Source: an uncultured Bacteroidota bacterium
GTDB lineage: Bacteria; Bacteroidota; Bacteroidia; Flavobacteriales; Flavobacteriaceae
Direction of reading: 5' to 3'
DNA: 64,000 nt
Assembly: GCA_902525795.1 (NCBI GenBank)
Contig: CABZIT010000002.1
Coordinates: 19,447-83,446 of the forward strand
A model generated the notes under the pieces. That model was not told the origin of the DNA. It saw only the letters and a list, made by a program, of their open reading frames with translations, and did not search any database. Position 1 is the stretch's first letter; each line of letters starts with the position of its first letter. Shown one piece after another: positions 1-8,957 of the stretch. Position numbers and translations under genes: made by a program.

Positions 1-1
1 T

Positions 2-508
2 AAAAAAAATTTAGATGAATTGGGTCTTACTTTATCAGAAACAGAAATTAAAAAAGTAACTGAGAGAATAATTTTACTTGGTGATAAAAAAGAGAAAGTT
101 ACCATTGAGGATCTTCCATACATCATTTCTGATGTCATTGATAGCTCAAATTATAAATACAAAACAGTTATACAATCGTATGAATTAACTCACAAAAAGA
201 ACTCTCCTCCATCTGCTGAAATCGAAATTATGATCAATAGAAAAACTTTTACAGAAAACGGAACTGGTGACGGACAGTTTGATGCATTTATGAATGCACT
301 AAAAAAGGTTTACAAAAAAAATAATATTTTATTGCCTAAACTAGTTGACTATGAAGTTACGATTCCCCCTGGAAGTAATTCGGATGCATTGTGTGAAACT
401 TTCATTACCTGGAATGATAAATCAATTGAGTTTACAACCAGAGGTTTAGATTCAGATCAAACAGTGTCTGCTATCAAGGCAACTGAAAAAATGCTAAATA
501 TCATTTAA
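2..508 (+). CDS. leuA: 2-isopropylmalate synthase, C-terminal (allosteric) part, 5' truncated by window edge
   Basis: Frame stays open to the left edge (KKNLDELGLTLSETEIKK...). C-terminal LeuA-type regulatory domain sequence; immediately followed by leuB. Confidence 0.85.
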   Translation, partial: KKNLDELGLTLSETEIKKVTERIILLGDKKEKVTIEDLPYIISDVIDSSNYKYKTVIQSYELTHKKNSPPSAEIEIMINRKTFTENGTGDGQFDAFMNALKKVYKKNNILLPKLVDYEVTIPPGSNSDALCETFITWNDKSIEFTTRGLDSDQTVSAIKATEKMLNII

Positions 509-510
509 TA

Positions 511-1593
511 ATGAAACAATTAAGAATTGCCGTCTTGCCTGGTGATGGAATTGGTCCAGAAATCATAAATGAGGCTATAAAGGTATGCGATTCAATTTCA
601 AAAAAATTTGGTCATGAGATTAAATGGACTTATGCCTTAGTTGGTGCAGCAGCAATAGATGCTACAGGTAATCCTTTCCCTGAAGAAACTCATAAAATAT
701 GTCTAAATGCTGATGCAATCCTTTTTGGTGCTTTGGGAGATCCAAAATATGATAATGATCCAAAGGCAAAAGTTAGACCTGAACAGGGTTTATTGGAAAT
801 GAGGAAAAAACTGGGTTTGTATGCAAATATTCGCCCAACTTTTATCTTTCCATCTCTAATCGAAAAATCACCAATAAAAAAAGAAAAAATTATTGGAACT
901 GATCTTGTTTTTGTAAGAGAACTTACTGGCGGAATTTACTTTGGTGAAAAAGGTACAAAAGAGAACGGTAAAGTAGCATATGACACATGCTTGTATTCAG
1001 AAAAAGAAATTATAAGATTAGCAAAGGTCGGTTTTGATTTGGCTCAAAAAAGAAATAAGAAGTTATGTTGTGTTGACAAAGCCAATGTTTTAGAATCTTC
1101 TAGACTTTGGAGAAAAACAATTCAAGAAATGGAATCCAGTTATAAGGAGATTGAAGTTTCATATGAGTTTGCTGATGCTGTCGCAATGAGGTTAATCCAA
1201 TCCCCAAATATGTATGATGTATTGGTTACAGCTAATTTATTTGGAGATATTCTTACCGATGAAGCATCGGTTATTTCTGGGTCAATGGGCTTAATGCCTT
1301 CTGCATCAATTGGTTTGGAAACTTCATTATATGAACCCATTCATGGATCTTACCCTCAAGCAGCAGGGAAAAATATTGCAAATCCGATTGCAACAATTCT
1401 TTCAGCTGCAATGATGTTTGAGCAATCATTTAAACTAAATGAAGAATCTAATATGATTAAAAAAGCAGTAAATTTATGTATAAACGAATCCATACTTACA
1501 GAAGACCTAGTACAACCCAGAGATGCGTTTACCACTTCAGAAATTGGTTCTTGGATTTCAGAGAAAATATTATCTCTGAAAACAACTAGATAG
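511..1593 (+). CDS. leuB: 3-isopropylmalate dehydrogenase
   Basis: RIAVLPGDGIGPEI start, FGDILTDEASVISGSMGLMPSAS motif; adjacent to leuA. Confidence 0.97.
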   Translation: MKQLRIAVLPGDGIGPEIINEAIKVCDSISKKFGHEIKWTYALVGAAAIDATGNPFPEETHKICLNADAILFGALGDPKYDNDPKAKVRPEQGLLEMRKKLGLYANIRPTFIFPSLIEKSPIKKEKIIGTDLVFVRELTGGIYFGEKGTKENGKVAYDTCLYSEKEIIRLAKVGFDLAQKRNKKLCCVDKANVLESSRLWRKTIQEMESSYKEIEVSYEFADAVAMRLIQSPNMYDVLVTANLFGDILTDEASVISGSMGLMPSASIGLETSLYEPIHGSYPQAAGKNIANPIATILSAAMMFEQSFKLNEESNMIKKAVNLCINESILTEDLVQPRDAFTTSEIGSWISEKILSLKTTR

Positions 1594-1610
1594 TATTATT
1601 TTATTTTTTA

Positions 1611-2576
1611 TCAAAAAGTATCAAAATGATAACTTGTTTTGGTGTAATACTCTTTATTCTTTAACAAAACTACTGATGGAAATATATCACAATTTGGTGA
1701 GTTTGGAAAATGTTGAGTTTCCATACACACTCCTCCATTTTTAATAAAATTTCCTCCAAGATAATTTCCTGTGTAAAGTTGCATTCCTGGTTGATCAGTT
1801 TTAATTTTTAATCTTCTTCCACTATCTTTATCATGTAATATAGCTGAAAATTTTTCATCATCATTTAATATGAAGTTATGGTCATAACCATATCCAAATT
1901 TAAGTTGAATATCATTTTTTTCTATATCTCTTCCTATAGTTTTAAAATTTTTGAAATCAAAAGGTCCATCATTGATACTCAAAATTTTTTTTGTTGGGAT
2001 TCCATTTTTATCAATCTCCAAAATTTTATTACTATTAATTTTTAATTCATGGCTTAAAATCGTCTTCTCTTTTCCTAAATTAAAATAGGAGTGACTTGTT
2101 GGATTAAATATTGTATCCTTGTCTGAGTAAGCGATAAATTCAATATCTAAAGAATTATCATCATTAAGTGTATAAATTAACTCAATTTTAATTTTTCCAG
2201 GATAAGTTTTTTCATTACATAAATGTATTAAATGGATAGATTTCCTTGATTTGCTCTTCAAATTCCAATTAACTTTATGAAAACCATTACTTCCACCATG
2301 TAAATGATGTTCGTTATCATTTTTATCTAGAAAATAAGTCTTATCATTTAATTTAAATACTCCATTTTTGATTCTATTAGCATATCTACCAATTGCTGCA
2401 CCGATGTAATAACAATCATTATAATAATCATTTATATCATCATAATTTAATACTATGTTCTTAAAATTATTGTATTTATCGGGTGTGTTAATTTCATATA
2501 TGATACCACCAAAATTTAATATTTTAGCAGATATTCCGTTTGAGTTATAAATAGTGTGGACAGTATCTGCTTTCAT
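1611..2576 (-). CDS. Aldose 1-epimerase
   Basis: GRYANRI, HLHGG, TSHSYFNLG and QPGMQLYTGN motifs typical of galactose mutarotase. Confidence 0.93.
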   Translation of the reverse strand: MKADTVHTIYNSNGISAKILNFGGIIYEINTPDKYNNFKNIVLNYDDINDYYNDCYYIGAAIGRYANRIKNGVFKLNDKTYFLDKNDNEHHLHGGSNGFHKVNWNLKSKSRKSIHLIHLCNEKTYPGKIKIELIYTLNDDNSLDIEFIAYSDKDTIFNPTSHSYFNLGKEKTILSHELKINSNKILEIDKNGIPTKKILSINDGPFDFKNFKTIGRDIEKNDIQLKFGYGYDHNFILNDDEKFSAILHDKDSGRRLKIKTDQPGMQLYTGNYLGGNFIKNGGVCMETQHFPNSPNCDIFPSVVLLKNKEYYTKTSYHFDTF

Positions 2577-2621
2577 TTTTTAAATTTAACAAAATAATAT
2601 AATCGTTTACTTAAGTTTTAC

Positions 2622-2629
2622 TAAATTTG
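2622..2629 (+). promoter_or_regulatory. Bacteroidota-type -7 box TAAATTTG upstream of the BNR-repeat protein
   Basis: Exact match to TAnnTTTG, 22 nt before the ATG at 2652. Confidence 0.5.
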
Positions 2630-2651
2630 TCCTCCTTAAATTCTTATTCAG

Positions 2652-5600
2652 ATGAAAAAAATTACCCTAATTCTTGTATTATCAATTGTATCATTTTCTG
2701 TTTTTTCTCAAAAGAAAAAAAATAATGAAAAATCAGATTTGGAAAATCTTTCAATTAATGGGTTAAAGTGGAGATCGGTTGGTCCTGCATTAACATCTGG
2801 TAGAATTTCTGATATTGCGGTTAATCCAAATAATCCTTCTGAATACTACGTGGCAGTTGCATCAGGCGGTGTTTGGAAAACACAAAATTGGGGTGTGAGC
2901 TTTGAGCCAATATTTGATAATGAAAGCTCTTATTCTATTGGATGTATAGCTATTGACCCTGAAAATCCAAACGTGGTGTGGGTTGGAACAGGAGAAAATA
3001 ATAATCAAAGGTCAGTAGCATATGGGGACGGAGTATATAAGTCTTCGGACGGTGGTAAGTCATGGAAAAATACGGGTCTAAAAAATTCTGAGCATATTGG
3101 AAATATATTAATTCACCCTGATAACTCCAATATTATTTATGTAGCGGCTTATGGACCGTTATGGAACAAAGGAGGAGATAGAGGAATTTATAAATCAGAG
3201 AATGGGGGTGAGGACTGGGAAAGAATTTTATACGTTGATGAGCACACTGGATTTAATGAAATACATATGGATCCTAGAAATCCTAAAGTATTATATGCTG
3301 CAAGTCACCAAAGAAGAAGGCATGTCTATACTTATGTAGGAGGTGGCCCCGGATCAGGCTTACATAAATCAGAGGATGGAGGAAATTCATGGATTCAAAT
3401 AAATAAAGGTTTTCCTAATGCTGAACTTGGAAGAATTGGTTTGGATATTTCTCCTGCAAATCCTGAGATTATTTATGCAATTGTTGAAGCCTCTGAAAAA
3501 AAAGGTGGATTTTATAAATCTACTGATAGAGGACAAAATTGGTTGAAGCAAAGCTCAAAGGTTACTAGTGGAAACTATTATCAAGAAATAGTTGCTGATC
3601 CTGTTGATGAGGATGTTGTATATGTGATGGATACTTATATGGGTGTTACTGATGATGGAGGAAAGACCTTTAAATATGTTGACGAAAAATACAAACATGT
3701 TGATAATCACTCTATGTGGATTAATCCTATAAATAATAATCATTGGATTGTTGGTTGCGATGGTGGTATTTATGAAACTTTTGACAAAGGAAAAAATTGG
3801 GATTATAAGAAAAACTTACCGGTAACTCAATTTTACAAAGTTGCTGTTGATAATGCAAAGCCATTTTATAATATATATGGTGGTACCCAAGATAACTATA
3901 CCCTCGGCGGCCCCTCAAGAGTTATCAATGAACATGGAATTTCGAATCAAGATTGGTTTGTTACCCACGGAGGAGACGGTTTTGAAACGGCTATTGATCC
4001 AGAAAATCCCAATATAGTTTATTCTCAATCGCAATATGGATGGTTGGTTAGATATGATAAGTTAAGCGGGGAGGAAGTCGGGATCAAACCTGTTGCTAGA
4101 AAAAATGAAGTTTCATATAAATGGAATTGGGATGCTCCTCTTTCTGCAAGTAAACATAAAAGTGGAAGGATATACTTTGCTGCTAATAAGGTTTTTAGGT
4201 CTAATGATTATGGAAACAGCTGGACTGTTATAAGTAATGATTTGACTAGGAAAATAGACAGGAATAAATTAAAAGTTTATGACAGGGTTCTAAGTATTGA
4301 TGCTGTACAAAAGAATGGATCAACTTCCCCTTATGGAACCATTGTATCCTTATCAGAATCACCAATTGAACCAAATTTAATTGTAATTGGCACCGATGAC
4401 GGGTTAATACAAATTACAGAAAATGGAGGTGAAAGTTGGAGAAAAATCGATAATATTAAAGGTGCGCCTAATCAATCTTATGTTAATTCTGTTTACATGT
4501 CACAACATGACTCAAATGTTATATATGCAGCATTTAATCATCATAAGTTTGGTGATTTTAAACCCTATATTTTTGTTTCAAATGACAAAGGATATTCATG
4601 GGAATCTATTTCAAGTGATTTACCAGAAAGAGGCAGTGTTTATTCAATCGAAGAGGATCATGAAAACAGTAAATTGATTTTCTGTGGTACTGAATTTGGT
4701 TTTTTCTTTTCCAATAATAAAGGTAAAAATTGGAAAAAAATATCCAATGGTTTACCAACAATTTCGGTCAGAGATATTGCAATTCAAAGATCTGAAAATG
4801 ACATAGTATTGGGTACTTTTGGCAGGGGATTTTATATTTTAGATGATTATTCTTCTTTAAGACGGATTGAATCTGATAAAAATTTAATGAATTCCAAAGT
4901 TTTTCCAATTAGGCCAAGTCTTATGTGGGAAAAATCATCCCCGCTTGGTAGGCCTGCTAAGGCTTTTCAAGGAGATGATTTTTATTTAGCTGAAAATTTA
5001 GATCCTGTTGCGCTAATAACCTACTATAGCAATGTAAAGTTTGAATCTTTAGAGTCCAAAAGAAAAAAGAAGGAGTCAAAACTTCTAAAAGACAAAAAAG
5101 ATATTTTTTATCCGACTTATGATGAATTAAAAAAAGAAGATGAGGAAATTAATCCAGAATTTGTCTTTACAATCAGAGATGATAATAAGGAAATAGTAAA
5201 AAAAATTTTCAAGCCTGTTTCTGAAGGACTAAATAGATTTAAATGGAACTTAAGATACGAATCAAAATATCCAGTGCTTAAAGGCTTCTCTAAATCAGGA
5301 TCTAACTCGCTGGGGACATTAGTGAATCCTGGAACATATTCAGTAGAAATGCTTTTGGTAGATAATGGAAATGTAACAAAATTATCAGATCCAGTTAACT
5401 TTGAGGTATTAGCTTTAAATAACACAACAATGCCAGCAAAGGATAGAAAGGCGAAAGTTGATTTTCAAAGAAAAGTGGATGCCTTACAAGCTATTATGGG
5501 TGAATACTCTGCTAAATTATCACAAATGAAAGATAAAATCCCATATATTGAAGAAGCTTTGAAAAGATCTGATAAGCCCGTAGATTTATTTTATTCATCG

Positions 5601-5909
5601 TTAAATGAAATAAAATATCAAATAGATTATATTAGTAAAAACTTATACGGTGATGATATTCTAACGAAGATTGATCAACAAGAAAAGCCAACACCTTATT
5701 ATAGATTAGGATATTTAGCATATGAGCAAAAAAATTCAACATCTTCACCAACAAAGACCCATTTGAATAGTTTTAAAATTGCAAATGAAGAGTTCCAGCC
5801 AATTCTTAAAAAAATTGAGGATTTGAAATTTAAGTTTGATGGTTTGGAAGTTTTGCTAAAGGAAAATAACATTCCTTATACCCCGGAAAGAATTAAAGAA
5901 AAATTTTAG
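2652..5909 (+). CDS. Secreted sortilin/VPS10-like BNR-repeat beta-propeller protein (glycosyl-hydrolase-like)
   Basis: N-terminal signal peptide; repeated GGVWKT..SxDGGxSW / SxDxGxxW BNR motifs; 1085 aa. Confidence 0.88.
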   Translation: MKKITLILVLSIVSFSVFSQKKKNNEKSDLENLSINGLKWRSVGPALTSGRISDIAVNPNNPSEYYVAVASGGVWKTQNWGVSFEPIFDNESSYSIGCIAIDPENPNVVWVGTGENNNQRSVAYGDGVYKSSDGGKSWKNTGLKNSEHIGNILIHPDNSNIIYVAAYGPLWNKGGDRGIYKSENGGEDWERILYVDEHTGFNEIHMDPRNPKVLYAASHQRRRHVYTYVGGGPGSGLHKSEDGGNSWIQINKGFPNAELGRIGLDISPANPEIIYAIVEASEKKGGFYKSTDRGQNWLKQSSKVTSGNYYQEIVADPVDEDVVYVMDTYMGVTDDGGKTFKYVDEKYKHVDNHSMWINPINNNHWIVGCDGGIYETFDKGKNWDYKKNLPVTQFYKVAVDNAKPFYNIYGGTQDNYTLGGPSRVINEHGISNQDWFVTHGGDGFETAIDPENPNIVYSQSQYGWLVRYDKLSGEEVGIKPVARKNEVSYKWNWDAPLSASKHKSGRIYFAANKVFRSNDYGNSWTVISNDLTRKIDRNKLKVYDRVLSIDAVQKNGSTSPYGTIVSLSESPIEPNLIVIGTDDGLIQITENGGESWRKIDNIKGAPNQSYVNSVYMSQHDSNVIYAAFNHHKFGDFKPYIFVSNDKGYSWESISSDLPERGSVYSIEEDHENSKLIFCGTEFGFFFSNNKGKNWKKISNGLPTISVRDIAIQRSENDIVLGTFGRGFYILDDYSSLRRIESDKNLMNSKVFPIRPSLMWEKSSPLGRPAKAFQGDDFYLAENLDPVALITYYSNVKFESLESKRKKKESKLLKDKKDIFYPTYDELKKEDEEINPEFVFTIRDDNKEIVKKIFKPVSEGLNRFKWNLRYESKYPVLKGFSKSGSNSLGTLVNPGTYSVEMLLVDNGNVTKLSDPVNFEVLALNNTTMPAKDRKAKVDFQRKVDALQAIMGEYSAKLSQMKDKIPYIEEALKRSDKPVDLFYSSLNEIKYQIDYISKNLYGDDILTKIDQQEKPTPYYRLGYLAYEQKNSTSSPTKTHLNSFKIANEEFQPILKKIEDLKFKFDGLEVLLKENNIPYTPERIKEKF

Positions 5910-5946
5910 GTAAGAGAATTTTGGTTTATTTTTTGAATATTAATTT

Positions 5947-8457
5947 GTGATGTTAAGGTTAATTTTAGTTTTATTTTTTTCACTTTCTATTTTTTCTCAG
6001 GAAATTTCCGAAGAATGTGGAACCACCTATGATCAAAATTTTTATGTTCTTAAAACTCAAAAAATAGATGATTTTAATTATTTCTTAAATCAGTATTATG
6101 AAAAGCGTCAGCAAAAATCCTCCTCTGCTGTAACTGATATTCCTATCAGAGTAAATATTCTACAAACTACAAGTGGCAACACTGCTGTCTCTGAAAATGA
6201 TGTTATAAATAGGATTAATGATGCAAATGAAGAATTTGCTGATTCTTTTATGAGATTTTATATATGTGATGAGATAAACTATATAACAAATAATGCCCTT
6301 TATAATTTTACATACTCTGAAGAGGATATCTTAGTTCAATATCATCAAGAAAATATCATGAATGTATATTTTATGAATACTGTCACAAATAATTCTGGTG
6401 GTGGAATATGTGGTTTTACTCGTTTTCCACAAGGTGCCTCCTCTAATTCCGATATTGTTGTTATGTCTGCTAATTGTAGTGGAAACTTATATAATACTTT
6501 TACCCATGAATTAGGACACCACTTTGGGGTAGAGCATACACATGGGCCTATTAATGGTATTCTTACCTCTGAGTTGGTAAGTGGTGCAAATTGTAATAGT
6601 GCAGGAGATTATATTTGCGATACACCTGCTGACCCACAGCTCAGCAGCGCAAATGTAAGTACTGTAAATTGTCTCTATACTCCAAATTCTAATCCGCCAC
6701 CCACTGATGCGCAAGGTCAGTTTTTTGATCCGGATACATCAAATTTTATGTCATATGCCCCGCAATCTTGCAGATATAGTTTTACCCCTCAACAAAATGC
6801 TATTTTTTATGCAACTTTCCATTCATTAAGATCTTATTATTCCTGCCCATCATTTAATGTTACAATCTCTGATAATATTAGTATTGACTGTAATAATGAA
6901 TTTGTTGTTGACTTGTATGATGAAAGCCCTGGTGCAATTTCATGGCAATGGGATGTTGATGGAGATGATGTAATTGATTACACAGAACAAAATATCACAC
7001 ACGTTTATTCTGAACCTGGAATATATGATGTGGTTCTTAATGTTTCCAATGGCTCTGAAACCCTAACCAAATCATTTCCAGCAAGGTATGATTTTAAAAA
7101 TAATGTATCTGAGGATCTTATTAATTTTTCAATTAGTGTTGTAAATCCGGGAGAAAATACATGGGAAATAATACACGAATCTGGGCATGTAGTACACTTT
7201 GGAGGTCCATATGATGAACAATTAGTTTACGAAGAACAAATTGATTTGTATGATAATACCTGTTATGATTTTGTAATGTATGATAACGCTGGTAATGGAA
7301 TGGAAGATTTTTATTGGCAAGTAGGTTTTGAGACATATGAAGTTTATGATAATAGTAACTCAATCTTAATCGATGGAATTGGTCCTTTTGGAAACCAGAA
7401 GTCTGACCTATTCTATGTCGATGGGCCAGATTATAATAACGATTTAGGTATTTTATTAATTGGTGCACCAACCTCAGGAACACTTATTGATTCAATACAA
7501 AATGTTCAGTTTGTGGTTATAAATACCGGTACAATTGATATAAATAATTTTGAAGTAAGTTTTCAGTTAGACAACGGAGAGATAGTTTACGAACAATTTA
7601 ATCAATATGTTTCTGCCAATGGTGGTTGGATTAGCCTGGAATCAGATGTGTCCTTTGACTTTTCATCTGTAGGAACCTATTTATTGACTACTAGTATTAC
7701 AAATCTTGATGACAATATTCAAAATAATACAGTTTCTGTTGAAATTATAAATTCTGCTTTATGCCAGCCTGCAGGTGATTGTAATCAAGGCAATGGTAAC
7801 GGTATGAAGTTGTTTGCTTTTGGTGATATCTATAATGAATCTGGTTGTGAAGGATATGCAAACTTTATGGATCAGACAACAGATTTAATTGCTGGAAATT
7901 ATTATGGTATGACAATAGCATCAGGGTACGGTTCTCAATATTACAGAGTTTGGATTGATTTTAATGACGATTATCAATTCACTAATGATGAACTTATTGT
8001 TGATAACCCAGTACTTGCAAATAATCAGGGTGCTGGAAATTATTCAGGAACTTTGCAAGTTCAGATTCCAGACGATGCGATAGGGGGACAGCATATTTTG
8101 AGAATTAAGTCAAACACAGGTTCACCTGTTCCCTCAAATTCTTGTGAACAAACTACTTTTAGTGAGACTGAAGACTATTCCGTTAATATCATCAACCCTC
8201 TTACAGTAAATGAAAATGGTGTTAGCGATTTATTTGAAATGAATTATGATGATTTAAATAAGTTTTTAACTATTAGTGCTAAAAGTGATAATATAAAATC
8301 AATCAGGATTTATGATCTGACAGGCAAGTTAATTATTGAAAACATTACAAATTCTCAAAACGAAGTGATTAATCTTTCAAAAATATCAGATGGAATTTAT
8401 ACAATGATTATAGAATCCGGTAATCATTTGAAATATCTGAAATTTATCAGGTACTAA
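5947..8457 (+). CDS. Secreted M43-family (pappalysin-like) zinc metalloprotease with PKD-like and GEVED domains and T9SS C-terminal sorting domain
   Basis: HELGHHFGVEHTH zinc motif, NFMSYAPQSCRYSFTPQQ met-turn, WQWDVDGDDVIDYTEQNITHVYSEPGIYDV (PKD-like), CEQTTFSETEDYSVNI (GEVED), C-terminal IRIYDLTGKLI...ISDGIYTMIIESG...KFIRY. Confidence 0.93.
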   Translation: MMLRLILVLFFSLSIFSQEISEECGTTYDQNFYVLKTQKIDDFNYFLNQYYEKRQQKSSSAVTDIPIRVNILQTTSGNTAVSENDVINRINDANEEFADSFMRFYICDEINYITNNALYNFTYSEEDILVQYHQENIMNVYFMNTVTNNSGGGICGFTRFPQGASSNSDIVVMSANCSGNLYNTFTHELGHHFGVEHTHGPINGILTSELVSGANCNSAGDYICDTPADPQLSSANVSTVNCLYTPNSNPPPTDAQGQFFDPDTSNFMSYAPQSCRYSFTPQQNAIFYATFHSLRSYYSCPSFNVTISDNISIDCNNEFVVDLYDESPGAISWQWDVDGDDVIDYTEQNITHVYSEPGIYDVVLNVSNGSETLTKSFPARYDFKNNVSEDLINFSISVVNPGENTWEIIHESGHVVHFGGPYDEQLVYEEQIDLYDNTCYDFVMYDNAGNGMEDFYWQVGFETYEVYDNSNSILIDGIGPFGNQKSDLFYVDGPDYNNDLGILLIGAPTSGTLIDSIQNVQFVVINTGTIDINNFEVSFQLDNGEIVYEQFNQYVSANGGWISLESDVSFDFSSVGTYLLTTSITNLDDNIQNNTVSVEIINSALCQPAGDCNQGNGNGMKLFAFGDIYNESGCEGYANFMDQTTDLIAGNYYGMTIASGYGSQYYRVWIDFNDDYQFTNDELIVDNPVLANNQGAGNYSGTLQVQIPDDAIGGQHILRIKSNTGSPVPSNSCEQTTFSETEDYSVNIINPLTVNENGVSDLFEMNYDDLNKFLTISAKSDNIKSIRIYDLTGKLIIENITNSQNEVINLSKISDGIYTMIIESGNHLKYLKFIRY

Positions 8458-8600
8458 CTACCTCTGCCTACTTTTCTGATCCCCGTAGATTTATTTCTAT
8501 TAACTTGATTTTTTAAATTATTTTTTTTAGATGCCTTCTTGTTGGTATTATTTTTAGAATTTATCTTTTCAAATCTATTTCCAAAAAACTTACTTGTCAT
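8454..8600 (-). CDS. Small very basic protein (48 aa), unknown function
   Basis: Hand translation of the minus strand: MTSKFFGNRFEKINSKNNTNKKASKKNNLKNQVNRNKSTGIRKVGRGS*. Fills the gap; stop overlaps the convergent M43 gene stop. Confidence 0.6.
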   Translation of the reverse strand: MTSKFFGNRFEKINSKNNTNKKASKKNNLKNQVNRNKSTGIRKVGRGS

Positions 8601-8655
8601 AAAGATATTTTTAAAACTTAATTTATAGCCCATTGGTAATCAATGTATAACTTTG

Positions 8656-8740
8656 CGGAGGAAGAGGGATTCGAACCCCCGGAGGTGTGACCCTCAACAG
8701 TTTTCAAGACTGCCGCATTCGACCACTCTGCCATTCCTCC
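8656..8740 (-). tRNA. tRNA-Ser (anticodon TGA)
   Basis: Minus strand GGAGGAATGGCAGAGTGGTCGAATGCGGCAGTCTTGAAAACTG...GGTTCGAATCCC-type T arm...CTTCCTCCG; 7-bp acceptor stem GGAGGAA/TTCCTCC, long variable arm, anticodon loop CTTGAAA; CCA not encoded. Confidence 0.96.
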
Positions 8741-8805
8741 AATAATGGATGTAAATATAGAATGGTTTTATTAGCTTACAAAAAAATCATATTAAAAAAT
8801 ACTTA

Positions 8806-8955
8806 TTAATCCCACCCACCAGGTGCTTGTGGCATCGACTGGGCTTGAGCTTTTTTTGGGTTCAGTATAGCAAAAGTTCCAATAGCAGTCAACGCTGCAT
8901 ATTTCCCCATTTTCTTTATCGCCTGATTCCTGGTTATCCCTGTTTTCTTCTTCAT
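8806..8955 (-). CDS. Small putative exported peptide (49 aa)
   Basis: Hand translation: MKKKTGITRNQAIKKMGKYAALTAIGTFAILNPKKAQAQSMPQAPGGWD*. Signal-like n/h/c regions; starts 2 nt after the stop of the upstream large T9SS gene. Confidence 0.65.
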   Translation of the reverse strand: MKKKTGITRNQAIKKMGKYAALTAIGTFAILNPKKAQAQSMPQAPGGWD

Positions 8956-8957
8956 AA

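Noticed and set aside
2750-5000. Repeated SxDGGxSW coding units as a DNA repeat array
   Set aside because: These are diverged protein BNR repeats of a beta-propeller, not nucleotide-level repeats.
5117-5425. Long antisense ORFs in the track (also 17559..17906 +, 28543..28974 -, 54507..54806 +, 55902..56246 +, 7133..7483 -, 39997..40425 +)
   Set aside because: All lie fully inside well-supported genes on the opposite strand and have low-complexity Ser/Phe/Leu-rich translations without recognisable motifs.
8656-8740. tRNA-Ser as an integration site for a mobile element
   Set aside because: I noticed no second copy of the tRNA 3' end, no integrase and no transposase in the window.
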